A DNA stretch of 64,000 nucleotides from Oscarella lobularis (taxonomy: Eukaryota; Porifera; Homoscleromorpha; Homosclerophorida; Oscarellidae), in assembly GCF_947507565.1 (NCBI RefSeq), contig NC_089190.1, positions 2,232,001-2,296,000 on the forward strand, written 5' to 3'. The position numbers and the translations under genes were made by a program. Shown here piece by piece: positions 45,021-60,465 of this stretch (its first letter is position 1; each line of letters begins with the position of its first letter). Below the pieces are notes generated by a model that worked only from the letters and a program-made list of their open reading frames with translations, did not search any database and was not told the DNA's origin.

Positions 45021-48000
45021 ATGGACGACGCTACGTATATCGACCTGGAGCAAGCTCTAGGCGATACGCCTGCATTCAGGTCACCCCACCCCTCCCCTCG
45101 CTTTAGAAAACGCCGAATCTCGTTTCAGATCGCAGCTAGCCGCCAGCGAACACAGCGTACAACGTGTCGAGCATCTCATCGAAAAGGTGAAACCTCGACG
45201 ACGTGGAATCGATGCAGGAGAACACGTATTCGGCTCTATTTAGGTAATTTGGAATTCCCAAGGCGTTCTCACAGGAGCCAAAGAGTTTACAGTGGCAATG
45301 AGGTAAGAAGAAATTCAAGGAAGCGCACTTAAAGTATATGCGCTTCTCTAGTGTCTTAGTCAAATCGTTTCAAGGCCTCGAAGACTATTTTTCGCGAGAT
45401 AATTTTGTTTCGGTAAATGGAGAGATTTTTTTTTGATTTGGTTCAAATAATTTTTTACTGTAGACCAGCATTAGACAGTTTGTTGATACAATGCTTGAGT
45501 TGCAGTCTTTCTATGGGGTAAAGTCTCGTTGTGGAATTTTCTAAAAATTCTAATATTTATTAGATTTTCTTTGATCAAATGAAACGAATACTTGGTGATG
45601 GGCTCAAGGATTTTCTTCGAAAGTTTGACAAATTTGACGTACATGAATCTTTACTACTTTTTTGTCTAGGGAACTGAGAAAAGTGAAGGACACGAAGAAA
45701 GTTTTTGACAAACTCAACACGGAAGTAGATAGGTTAGCCAATACAAAGTAAAGATATTTATCTTATTAAATTCTATAGTTGCCTCATCAAAAATTCTCAC
45801 ATTTCGAAATCTAAAGTCCAAGAAGCGGACGAGGTTTTCAGCTAAATTTATTAATTAATTAATTAAAGAATATTAATCTTTTTTCTCTAGGCTAGTAGAA
45901 CCCTATCAGACACTTCAAAAGCATTTAGACAAATCGGATTAGACTATTCTTGCCAGGTAAATTGAATTATTTTGAACCAGAATTCATTTTAAATGATTTC
46001 TCTCTTGAAGCTCAATGCTTTTCATATTCGAAAGGGTGGAACTATTGTCCAGAATGTAACAAAGTAGACTAGCACTTGTTTCTCACTTAGACACTGTTGC
46101 ATTCTAGCTGCTATCCTTCATGGAAGCGCAGCTGGATTTTCTACGACACGGTCAGGAACTGACAAAGACTTCCCAGCCCCAAGTGCAAGCCGTATCAGAA
46201 AAGGTCTAAAAAATCAATAATAAATCACGATAAATTAGACGCCTCATCGCATAAGGTCGGAGAAAAGAATAAAATGCATGTAGTCCAAGAAAAAATGATG
46301 GACGAACAGAAACAAGAACTCTCTGTTCTCGCCGCTCAATCCGATTTAACCTTTGTACCTAAATCGGAGAGGTGTGAGCGAATTTTTAAAAATTTCACTA
46401 TGTAGGCGAATTTTTTTTAGAGGAGTCGTGCTTCAGGGTTGCCTATGGAAACGATCAAAGAACGCTTTCAAGACATGGAATAGGAGATTCTTCTCTATCA
46501 AAGACAATCAACTTCTTTATCAACACAAATTGAAGGTAACAACAACAACATTAGGAGAATTTGTCTAGGAAATGAGCGTTTCTCTTATCGTAGCCCGAAA
46601 AGGGAAGCGTTCTCGCTCGCGATCTTCGCTTGTGTCGACTTAAACGCGCCGACGAACAAGAACGAAGATTCTGTTTCGAAGTTATCGTACCAAACAAGTT
46701 AGTCTAGAAGCAGAGGAACCTTTCCCCCGCGCGTACTTGGGACTTTCACGTAGCACTGTTATGGTACAAGCCGATTCTGAGGCACTTCGTTCCGCATGGA
46801 TAACCGCGGCTGAAGTAAACGTCTTTTTATTCATATTTGATGTTGATGCGATGTCTGATGTCTAGTTGGCGTCGGCTGCCGCTTTGGGGACGTCTCCGGA
46901 GGGGGGGAAATTGGGGAGAGTGAGTGTTTGGTGTTAGAGAGGGTTCTTTTGGCTTGATGCTTTGTTTTTTTTTAAGGTTTCTAGGGGGGATAGTTCTATG
47001 TCTGCGTTGTCGTCGAAAGAGTAATAATATATTCGTTTTATTTTATTTGGGGGATTATGGGGAGCTGTTTAGACGACTGGCTGCGATTTATTCCATAAAA
47101 GGAAACGAAATCTGCGCCGACTGTGGAGCACCTAGTAAGAAAATCAACGACTTTATAATATTGTTTTATTTATTTATTTTTTAGATCCCACGTGGGCAAG
47201 CATCAGTTTGTGCGTCACTCTTTGCATAGAATGCTGCGGAGTGCACAGGTACAAGTATTTGAAGTGGGTTAATTAATTAAAATGGACTTTATAGAGGCCT
47301 TGGTGTTCACGTCTCCAAAGTTCGTTCGTTGGCTCTCGACCAATGGGAACCGGAGACGTTGGAAGTAACGAGACCTATTTAGCTAGAAACCCCATTCAGA
47401 AAATCTTCTTTTTAGCTGATTAAAAGCCTTGGTAACACCGTCGTCAACAGCATTTTCGAAGCCAACATAAAACCAGGCTGGACGAAACCCGGTCCCAATT
47501 GCTCATCGTAAGAAAATTGAATTCCTAATTAAAAATCTTATTTTTTTTCTAGAGATGAACGGGAGGAATTTATCACAGCTAAATACGTCGCCAAAGCGTT
47601 TCTTCCCGCTCCGCCTTCCGGCGAAGAAGACCCCGCATTGCTCAGTCCTCCTTGGATCACTTCAACGCCTCTTTTCGATCTCGAAGACATAGATCTCATT
47701 CTCGGTCAATCTCCTCGCGATACATTCGCCGGTTTGACGACCGACGAGAGCGACGAAGCGGAGATGGAGTCCACTTTTCATGCGACGACGCCTTTGGAAG
47801 CGACTCCACGTCGACACAGCCGCTCCGTTGGAGATTTGCCGGGATACGGAATCGATGACGATAGCGAGAGAACGGCGGGGGATAAAGAGCGGGTGATGAG
47901 TACGCCGTCTTCGCCGGGGAGAACGATTCGACGGTGGGCCGTTGTGAAGGGGAAAACGCCGCGGAAAGCGAGATTGAAGAGCGAAAGCGACGTGGGGAAA

Positions 48001-48956
48001 GCGGCGAGTGACGACGACGATTTGAGGCGAAGTAGTCCTCTCGTTCGAAAGAGTACGCGGAGGAAGTCGAAGCGGCATCATGTGGGGCTGTCGCCAGAAC
48101 GAGACAAAGCGAGATGGAACGAGGTGGGGAGATGTTGAGAGTACTTTAGCGTGTTCTTAGGCTTTTTTAGTGTTTGTATCAAGCGGCTGGTAGTGGAAGT
48201 CTTACTGGAATACTGCTAGCAATCGTGAGAGGTGCTTTGATCCTTTTTCTCCGTCTTAAAGGTTTGATTTTGGGATGTTTTTTCGCTTAGGTGGTAGCAC
48301 GAAGTTCGTGAACGATATGGATTCAATGCAGACGTCTTTGCATCAAGCAGTTTTTCATGTACAAACTGACGTGTTTTGAGAATAGACTTATTGGTTTTTC
48401 TTATAGGGTCACAGGGTCGTTTGCGAGTTTCTTCTTCAGAATGGAGCCAAAGTGAATCTGCGAGATGCCAAGGGCAGGTCTCCTCTACATCTCGCCGTGC
48501 TTAATTCCGATACGAGGTACAATTGGCTCAAGCCAGACAATTTTTCTTACGTTTAGTTATTTTTTTTCAGCATTGCCTGTTTGCTGTTGAAACGAGGCGC
48601 TGATCAGGACATTGAAGACGACGAAGGAATGGTAGGAAATGGAAAAGAAAGAAATGGGATAAGCTACATAGTTTTTTTTTATTAGACTCCTTTGAAAATT
48701 GCTCTATCGACTACTCAAGCTGATATCGTCACAATGTGAGTTTCTCTACGGATTTTTAATAGCTTGCTAGTTTTCTTTGATAGTTTGCGTCTTGCCAAAC
48801 TGGATCCTGAAAATTTAGGTTTGAAAAATGAAATTTTACCTATTCTTTAGACGATATTTTGGCTCAGATCAATCATACAGTGATATGCTGAGTGACATAT
48901 CGCACATTGCTTCCAGCAATCCGGAACGATTCAAAAGAATTTCGACTGAAGTTTAG
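45021..48956 (+). CDS. ACAP-type ArfGAP (BAR, PH, ArfGAP, ankyrin)
   Basis: ACAPs activate GTP hydrolysis on Arf6 at endosomes. ATG 45021 opens MDDATYIDLEQALGDTPAFR, the typical N-terminus of the BAR domain, which continues through many mini-exons (for example VQRVEHLIEKV, LVKSFQGLEDYFSRDNF, LRKVKDTKKVFDKL). The PH domain has GCLWKRSKNAFKTWNRRFFSIKDNQLLY and DLRLCRLKRADEQERRFCFEV near 46430-46690. The ArfGAP zinc finger is CADCGAP...CVTLCIECCGVHR (C-x2-C-x16-C-x2-C) followed by VSKVRSLALDQWEPETL. A Ser/Arg-rich linker and ankyrin repeats (VCEFLLQNGAKVNLRDAKGR; ACLLLKRGADQDIEDDEG) complete it, ending TAG at 48954-48956. At least 15 introns, most under 70 nt. Confidence 0.88.
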
Positions 48957-49048
48957 AGACCAATGAGACATCATTTTGCAAGGAAAAATAAATAAAAGTG
49001 CAATTTACGGTATATCCTGCGTAGACTCGCGTAATTTTCTGCGCGTCT

Positions 49049-49745
49049 ATGAATTGTAGCGTAGCTCGACTTTGCCGCTATTTTACTCGTTTTTCTATGG
49101 CGCTGAGCAATACAAAGGATAGTTCAGCTTACGCTGTACTCAGAAAGAAGTACGATACGGGCCCGTTTACGGTCGATTCGCTCGTATCGCGAACTGATCC
49201 TCTCGCTCAGTTCGATGCATGGTACAAAGATGCATCGGCTATTTCTATGGAGGTGGACGTCAACTCAATAAACTTTGCGTTTGCAACAAAGTATATGTAG
49301 CGCGAATAGAGATTAGTTTACTAATTATTGATTGTTGTAGAGATGGTCGACCTTCTGTTAGACGATTTTTTATGACTAACTATGGAAAGGAGGGATTTTC
49401 TTTTGAATGCCCAGAAAAGAGCAACTTGGTAGGATATTTTAAATATTTAATTAATTAATTAATATTAAAAGGGAGGTGATAATGAGCCATTTGGAGCTGC
49501 CTGCCTTTACTGGCCCAATCTTCATCGTCAGGTGTTTATACCTAAAAGTTAATCTAATTGAATAATTAATTAAATCTCTTAAGATTCGAATTGAGGGAGT
49601 TATTAAAAAGTTCGGGCCAGACGGATCTTTGCTCCTCGTGCCGGACAACTTCGAATTTTGGCAAGGTCATTCAAATCGAATACACGATCGACTCAGATTC
49701 GAACGCATTGACGAACAGTGGAAAGTAGATCGATTGTCCCCATAA
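49049..49745 (+). CDS. PNPO-like flavoprotein lacking the central substrate segment
   Basis: The four exons are open and join in phase. The N-terminus matches pyridoxamine-phosphate oxidase ([32 protein letters not shown]). Next come [11 protein letters not shown] and [11 protein letters not shown], then [14 protein letters not shown], the characteristic PNPO beta strand, and a C-terminus with [19 protein letters not shown] ending in WKVDRLSP. In normal PNPO about 60 residues lie between the RVEG strand and EFWQG, holding the YFxxRPxxSxIGA and SxQS substrate and FMN residues. Here only about 17 residues bridge them. The SRKG FMN loop is also altered. The C-terminal RxH (NRIHDR) is kept. The product may bind FMN or PLP without oxidase activity. 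It lies 92 bp after ACAP and 80 bp before the chloride channel. Confidence 0.75.
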
Positions 49746-49825
49746 ATAATAAGATTACGATTGCGCAGTGCACATTCTTTCGATCCGCCGCATCATCTCG
49801 CTCTTTACTTGATTTCCCTTCAAAA

Positions 49826-52800
49826 ATGAGCCTCCAGGAGATCGAATCGGAATCGTACGACTACGAACAGACTCTCGTACGTCCGAACGACACGAAAAAA
49901 CAACGCGTTGACGTCGGTTTACGTTGTTTAGATGTACGGAAAGTACACGGTCGAACTCCAAGAGTTCGCTCGCAGCCACGCGTCGAGAATTCGCGAGGAG
50001 GAGGCGCAGCGTCGCGACGAGCAGCGAAACTTGCGCTACAGCGCGCGTACGAAGCGAAAATCTCGAAAAGACTCTTGGGGTCGATTTTTTCTTTAGGAGC
50101 GAAGGCGTGGCGTTCGTGCAAACAATTCGTCGTACGTCATATCGGCGAAGATTGGCTCTTTTTGCTCGTGCTCGGTCTTCTCATGGCGTTTCTCAGCTTC
50201 GTTCTCGATTATTTAATTGAGAAATGCCAGCAAGGTATTCCATGTCTCGAATATATTTTAATTTAATTTTTTTTCGTTGTTTTAGCGCACGTGTGGCTCT
50301 ATGGGAACCTCACCGAAATTGCTATACTTCAATATGTTATTTGGATTGCTTTTCCTATTGTTTTGATTTCGTTTTCCGTTGGATACACGCACTTGGTTTC
50401 GCCCAATGCGATTGGTTCGTTTGGACATGAGAAATCAGTCGATTAATAGTATTTATCTATGTAGGGTCTGGTATACCGGAAATGAAGACAGTCTTGAGGG
50501 GAATTTCTTTATCGGAATACCTATCAATACGAACGTTTTTGGCCAAAACTGTATAAATAAAAAGATACTTTATCAGGGGAAAAAAGTAGATCTCGTTTTT
50601 TTTTAGATTGGACTCATATCGTCACTTGGATCTGGAATCCCCCTGGGAAAAGAAGTAGCAACATTTTTAAAAATATATATTTATATTGAATTGATTTTTC
50701 TCAGGGTCCCTTTGTGCACATTGCTAGCATCGTTGGAAATGGCATGACGAAATTCATAACGCACTTTAATAACGCATTTGCAGTAAGACATCTTTTGTCC
50801 TTGTTTACTTTTATTCTATCTGCTTCTAGAATGAAGCGTATAGCAATGAATTGCTTGCTGCTGCTTGTGCTGTGGGCGTGGCGTGCAATTTTGCTGCTCC
50901 AATAGGAGGCACGCAAACGCATCTACTTTTTGATTTTGTCTCAATATTTATTATTTAATTTTTTAGGCGTGTTATTTAGTATTGAAGTAACGGCGACGTA
51001 TTTTGCCGTTCGGAATTATTGGCGGGGTTTTTTCGCCGCTGTTTGCGGGGCTTTTATGTTTCGGCTTATGGCCATCTTTGTCTCAAATGAACGTAGGGAT
51101 TCCTCTACTCTAAAGTATCCAATGTCTGTGATTTAATTTCTTAGAAACTATCACGTCACTTTTCACTACAAACTTCGTCGAAGAATTTCCTTTCGATCCA
51201 TACGAAATGATAGCGTTTGCATTCATAGGGTAAAATTTAATGAGTATGGATTATTCACTAATCTGTTATTGATTTTTCTTAGAGTGACTTGTGGCTTTGG
51301 TGGGGCTCTCTTTGTTTTCGTTCATCGATCCATAGTCGACTTGAGACGCAAGTACAGACACAAGACCCAATTTCTTGAACGAAAGTAAGCGACAAATATT
51401 TATAATCGATCTCAAATAATTTCTATATTAATACCCAGTCGATTTATTTATCCTCTTGTGGTCGTTCTCATTCTCTCCACTCTCACGTTTCCCAAGGGAT
51501 TCGGAATGTTCATGGCGGGAAAAGTAGCGACTCTCCTGAATCAATCAATTAATTAATTAATTAATTATTTTTTCAGTTAACCCAGAAGGAGGCAATAGAT
51601 CAATTATTTTCTAATTTCACGTGGGGCTCGCTGTCCGACGATAGCGGCGACAAAACTCAAACCGACATCCTAGACACGTGGAATAATCCAAACATATTCG
51701 TCAGCCTCCTTCTCTACACACTTTACCACGTGAGAAAAAAATATATATATTATCCTTATTGATTTTTATATTTAATCTTTATTGATTTTAGTTCTTTGCT
51801 ACTGCAATTGCCGTCGCACTTCCCGTTCCGGCCGGCGTCTTTTTCCCCGTCTTCGTCACGGGCGCCGCGTTCGGACGATTGGTCGGCGAAACGATGGCCG
51901 CTTGGTTTCCGCACGGCATCAAGGAATCGCACGACATTATTCACGTGATTGTTCCGGGTGGGTACGCCGTCGTCGGGGCGGCGGCGATGTCCGGGAGTGT
52001 GACGCATACGATTTCGACGTCGGTTATTGTTTTTGAATTGACGGGGCAGATAACTCATATATTGCCTGTGATGATTGCCGTGCTCATTGCTAATGGAATC
52101 GCGCAGAAACTCCAGCCCTCGTTCTATGACAGTATCATTCAGATAAAGAAGTTACCCTATTTACCTGATTTGACACGTGGAAGGTAAGACTCATATATTA
52201 TATAGGGCTAGTTGATTATTTTAATGTATTTTGTTATTTATCTTTTTTCTAAGGCCTTATAAAGTGATGGTGAATGACATTATGAAGCGTAATCTCTTCT
52301 TTATTTCGTATCGATCTACGTACGGAGATTTGAGAAAATTGCTTCACAGTTCCAATCATCAGTCGTTTCCTCTCGTCGACGCTCCAGGTTTCGTCTTTCA
52401 TTTTTTTGGGGGGTTTTTATTGGAATTTTCTTTTTAGATTCTATGGTTTTGTTGGGGTCGATTCAACGCCGATATCTCATGAAACGGCTTATGGATGAAA
52501 AGGGAACGTGGGACGAGAGCGCAGTTGCTTCAGGAGCCGCTACACCCAGCGCAGCCGAAGTCATCGAAGAAACCGACAATCCAACGAGGTACCTCGGAGA
52601 AAATTCTTCTATTTTGACGTGTTATTCGCTCGCCAATAGACCGGCGACGTTGAGAGTGGAATCGGATGAATCTCAGCAGAATGCTGATGAGGTATTGCAC
52701 ATATTAAATATCAATATATGCGCGTTTTTATTTCTCCGCAGACCGTTTCACCTCAACCCCAATCGCCATCGCGAAAGACGTCGACATTAAAACGCCTACG

Positions 52801-53486
52801 GCTACAAGGTAAAGATACTAAAATAAATAAATTAGGAGACAATTTTATATTTTAGTTGCTTCGATTTTCACGTCATCACCAAGAAATGAACTTGACGTAA
52901 TAAGCATCATATATCGATCTTCATCTCAATATTGTTTTTTTTTTAAGGATTCCCTTGGAAGGATAAAGTCTCCAGATGAGCAATTAGAAGAAGTAGTTTA
53001 CTTGTGCACGTTAATTAATTATTGATCCAATGATAATCTCCATAGGATGGTTGGTCCAGCGATTTTCTGCACGAGCAGATTGACTTCAGCAATTGCCAAA
53101 TTGATCCAGCACCTTTTCAACTCGTAGAGCGCACTTCTTTACATAAGGTAGTAGTGAAATTTTAGGAAGTCCGATTTCCCATGCTAATTTATATTAGGCA
53201 CATAGTCTCTTTGCTCTTCTTGGTCTTTCTCATTCCTATGTGACGTCAATAGGTCGTCTCGTGGGAGTAGTGACTCTAAAAGACGTAAAATCTTAATGAT
53301 TAATTTAACATTAGTACAAATAGTAAGTGTGTATAGATTTCGAAAGCAATCGAAGGTGCTCACAAGACGGAGAAGAAGAAGAAAAAGAAGAATGCCATCC
53401 GAATCACAGTCAATGATCAAGAGGACACAACAACGGCTTCAGAAGCAACGGGAATGGAACTGAGCCTTCTCAATCGCAACACATAA
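49826..53486 (+). CDS. CLC-2-type voltage-gated chloride channel
   Basis: This is a plasma-membrane-type CLC protein in about 20 exons. Exon 1 ends YDYEQTL and splices to [20 protein letters not shown], as in vertebrate CLCN2. The N-terminal helices read [20 protein letters not shown]. The selectivity-filter motifs are present: [25 protein letters not shown] (with the gating Glu) and a later [37 protein letters not shown] carries Val where proton-coupled exchangers carry a Glu, so a channel is predicted. Two CBS domains follow ([45 protein letters not shown]), then a basic tail. The gene ends TAA at 53484-53486, 116 bp before spermidine synthase. Confidence 0.92.
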
Positions 53487-53602
53487 TACTGCTAGTTACT
53501 ATATAAATTTCTTCATATTTTCTTCCTGAAGGCCAATATTTAGGCCTCAGAATCTGAAATTATTGCGTCTTCATATCCGGGGGGGTTCAAAGAGGCGTGC
53601 TC

Positions 53603-54789
<1,187 letters not shown>

Positions 54790-54819
54790 TATTTTTTCAG
54801 GACAGCCCGTATAAAAAAA
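54790..54819 (+). promoter_or_regulatory. Pyrimidine tract and AG acceptor between SRM and JmjC genes
   Basis: The 30-bp spacer contains TATTTTTTCAG|GACAGC immediately before the JmjC start. That is a good 3' splice site, placed after an AATAAA inside the end of SRM. It suggests either a 5' UTR intron reaching into SRM or polycistronic processing by trans-splicing. Confidence 0.4.
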
Positions 54820-56355
54820 ATGGTGTTCGCTCTCCTTTTGACATTGTACGTCTTTCTAGTCGCATCGAGAGCAGATAGAGAGTTTCCTCGAGGCCACCTT
54901 CAGCCTCTGGGAAGTCATCAACCTAGCGAGGGCTCCATTAGGGAACTCGACGCGATTCCGTCGAGCGAGACGTTCTATAACGACTTTATTCACTCCAGTC
55001 GTCCCGTTCTGCTTCGAAATGCATTGCGCTCATCGTTCCCGCTCGAAAAATGGACAGACGACTATTTGAAGTAGGGAATTTCTCGTCGGAATTCCTACAT
55101 GTAACGTTCGTTATTTTTTTTAGAATTCGTCACGGCGACGCCGTTGTAAGAGTGGATTTTAGCAAGCAAGAGAATCGTGATTTGCACGCGCGTCCTTACG
55201 TCTTTTCGGATTTTCTCGAAGAGTACAATCGGTCTGAATTTTATTTGATTGACACTTTGCCGGATTCGATGCAAGAGGAATTTCCTCTTCTCTCCTGTTT
55301 ATCCTGCGGCGGTTTTTTGACGACATTTCAAGATTTTGGAATGTGGTTTAGCAGCGGAGGAACGAAATCTTCTTTTCATTTTGACACTGTCGAAAATCTC
55401 AACTGCCAAGTATCTGGAACAAAAGAATGGATTTTTATTAATAAAACAGTATGACGTCAATTATTAATTAATTAATCAATTATTTAATCTGTAGGTACCT
55501 GGTTTTCATGACGTGATTGATCACATGGAAGGAGATTTTAGCAGTGTCAATGTAGACGCAGTTGACATGATTGAATTTCCTCAATTTCAAAATGTTCCCT
55601 GGTGGACAGCTGTCACTCGTCCTGGAGATTGCGTCTACGTTCCATACAAGTACACATCAATGAGGAGATATATATATAAATATATATGTTATTGGTCATG
55701 CTAGATGGTTTCACTATGTGAAATCGCTTGAACGTAATTTAGCTGTTAATATATGGTGGACGCCTTTTGATCGCTTCAATCGGTCTGATTGTCAAAGTAA
55801 TATCTATTATTAATTAATTAATTAAATGAACTGCCTGCGTCATAGTTATTTTAGATGGCGAGAAGAACGTCTTGACGTTGAGCGATTGTCATTTCACTCC
55901 TGGTTCTCAAATCAGGTTCAGAAAATTTGGAGCTGGAAATAAATTAATTAAATAGTGATTTCAGATTTTATGTCGCTGAAATGATAGGTAGACATAAAGG
56001 CGAGAGAATGACATTCGAAGAGATGCACCCACTTCTTATTGTAAGAACACCCGTGAATCTTTTTCCCCACGTACATTTTTTCATAGCACGAACATACAGG
56101 AAAACGACTACTAAACGTCCAAGTACTATGATACAAATAATAGATAAATATAATTGTATATGTCCTAAGGGATTTTCTGCTCTTGATGTCGATGAAAACG
56201 GCTATCTTACGCGAGACGAAGTGAATGGAGTTTCAGTAGAAATATTTGAGCAGCACATTGAAGCACCACCAGGAGAAATTAATACCTACGGTGCCTCAGG
56301 AAAGATGGAAGATGACGATGATGAGCCAATGAATTTATCCCACAACGAATTATAA
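54820..56355 (+). CDS. Secretory-pathway JmjC (cupin_8) dioxygenase with EF-hand, ends HNEL
   Basis: The signal peptide is MVFALLLTLYVFLVASRA. The first exons encode a cupin_8/JmjC N-terminus (RPVLLRNALRSSFPLEKW). The iron site is present: HFDTVENLNCQVSGTKEW supplies His-x-Asp, and WFHYVKSLERNLAVNIWW supplies the distal His. Between them is TRPGDCVYVPYKW. A later exon carries a canonical EF-hand loop (DVDENGYLTRDE), then an acidic tail ending in HNEL, which resembles a KDEL-type ER-retention signal. It is therefore probably an ER-lumen 2-oxoglutarate/Fe(II) hydroxylase with calcium sensing; the substrate is unknown. Exons near 55860-56040 are short and approximate. It is tail-to-tail with another secretory 2OG enzyme-like gene, stops 13 bp apart. 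Confidence 0.75.
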
Positions 56356-56368
56356 ATACATAAATCAA

Positions 56369-57102
56369 TTAGTCGACGAATTTTTTAAAATATTGGAGAG
56401 CGCGTATTCGTTTCTCGTATCTTTCTTTTAGAAGTAGGTCAGATTGAATGTTGAGTTGTTCAGCGAGAAAATCGAGAGGCGGAAGTCGGTTTTCCTCATC
56501 GATTCCTTCCAGTAACTGATCATGAAGTTCCTTCATAGCGCCGCTAATCTCGCGATGACTACGACTATAGCCACCTTCAAGAATCTATAAATAAATAAAT
56601 AAATAAATAAATAAATAGGTATAAGGTAAGAGATACCTCCTGGAGAGATTTTGCTTTGGCTATTTGAATACTTTTCGATAATTTGACGGCGAATGTGTAT
56701 CGCGCTCCGACGAATTCAATACTCGGAGGTCTCGCTGAATGAGGTATACCGCCGTTGAATATGCAAAAGCGCCCGTAGCGAGATCGCACGGCCGCTATCA
56801 ATTCATAGACTTCATTTCCGGGTGAAATTGGCGTCGATTGAGGAATCTCCTCGAGGAAAACCGTTTCGCCGTGATCATTGACGCTGTAGTTGGGATTGAG
56901 ATAGATGAGTAGGGTGAGTTCGTTCTCGTTGTCGTCGCAGTCTTTGTGAATGCGCGTGTAGTCGACGGAGCGGATGATATTGAGAGCGACGTCGTAGGGA
57001 AACCAGCCGGTTTCGTTGCTTAGATGAGCGGCGATTTTCTGGGTGAGAAGCCACAGACGACTTCTCAGAAAGAGGGAAGTCTTAAAATAAATACACAATT
57101 TG

Positions 57103-57138
<36 letters not shown>

Positions 57139-58107
57139 TTTTTAGGTTCTTACTGGAAGTCCGGATACCCATTGGACGTTGTCACTGTCTTCTTCCGTGC
57201 TTTCGTCATGTATCTGATAATGATAGGTATCGTGATAGTCGACCAGATAAGATCTCAGCTCATCCAATTCGTCCTCATTCAAGATATTATCATAAACAGC
57301 GATGCCACGACCGAATCTATCCTTATACTTCCGGGTTAGATGTAGAGTAAGATTCATCTCATCTTTGACGTCATCATTAGTCATCGGAAGGGGAAATTCA
57401 AGAAAATTGTAAGCACGATACAATTTTTCAATTTCCTCATAGTGTTTTAGACCGCTTCGATAGACGACGTCACTCCGCGTCAATTTCAGTAGAATTCCAT
57501 ACTGTCCTTGCTTGTAAGCCATTCCGGGGGGTCGAAATACAAAAGGAACGTCGCACTGCCAAAAAACAACGCGTCCTCTATAAGGCATAAAGGAAGCGGC
57601 CACGCCCCCATTGGAATCCGATAACAAAAGTTCCCCGTAATCATTCTTAAGCCATCCTCGCGTCAGAAAGAGAACGCCAATTAGATCGTCGCTATGACGA
57701 CATTCGTCGTCGCTGAGTCGATGGGGATCGAGACGGCGCACGAGAAAGGAAGAGACCGAATAGGGTCTATAACTTTGTGCGGGGGCGTGGTCAGGGACCG
57801 CATCCCGAAGATAATCCCATGTTTGAGTTTCCTCGAAAAGTGATACATTGAGGTGAGATAGCCATTGGATGTTTGCTCCGTTGGACGTCGCTTGTGAGAT
57901 GGGTTCGTTGCGCCGTCGAGGATCGTGACGCTGATAGATCCACGTCGAATAATGAGCGACGAAATCGGACAAACCGATTAGAGCCGATTCGGGGAGAAGA
58001 TTGTCTACTGTCGTTATTTTGTCGTTGTAATATTTTGAAATTTTCATCTCGGCTTTCGTCGCCGCTGTCGAGAGCCAAAGAAAGGACAACGAAACGAAAA
58101 TCAACAT
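56369..58107 (-). CDS. Tandem 2-oxoglutarate/Fe(II) dioxygenase-like (prolyl-hydroxylase fold) secretory protein
   Basis: ATG 58107 gives a signal peptide (MLIFVSLSFLWLSTAA). The first domain (to about 57430) has HSDD at the usual His-x-Asp place and the strand GVLFLTRGW, but where the distal His should lie it reads VPFVFRPPG, so it is probably inactive. The second domain (57370-56640) has IHKDCDDNENELTLLIYLN and GRFCIFNGGIPHSARPP, with His-x-Asp, distal His and Arg all present, like prolyl 4-hydroxylase catalytic domains. An intron with (ATT)n splits it. The last exon (about 56580-56369) is helical and charged. The substrate could be collagen-like, but nothing shows this directly. Its start is 41 bp from the divergent CNOT11 start. 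Confidence 0.7.
56587..56617. repeat. (AAAT)n microsatellite in intron
   Basis: About eight AAAT units lie in the last intron of the tandem dioxygenase gene. Confidence 0.85.
57103..57136. repeat. (ATT)n microsatellite in intron
   Basis: Eleven or so ATT units lie in the intron between the two dioxygenase-domain blocks. Confidence 0.85.
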
Positions 58108-58148
58108 TCTTGCTGGAGGTAGCCTAGCGTGCGTTAGCCATCGTAACA
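58108..58148. promoter_or_regulatory. 41-bp divergent start-codon spacer (dioxygenase and CNOT11)
   Basis: The two start codons are only 41 bp apart, so transcription start sites of each gene probably lie within the other gene's first exon or use a tiny shared core promoter. Confidence 0.4.
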
Positions 58149-60380
<2,232 letters not shown>

Positions 60381-60465
60381 TAGAATAAGATAAGTATTAG
60401 TTTAGAGCTACAGTTGAATTTTGTTTCATGAGTGTCGGTGTATGTGATAATGTCTAGTTAGATAT

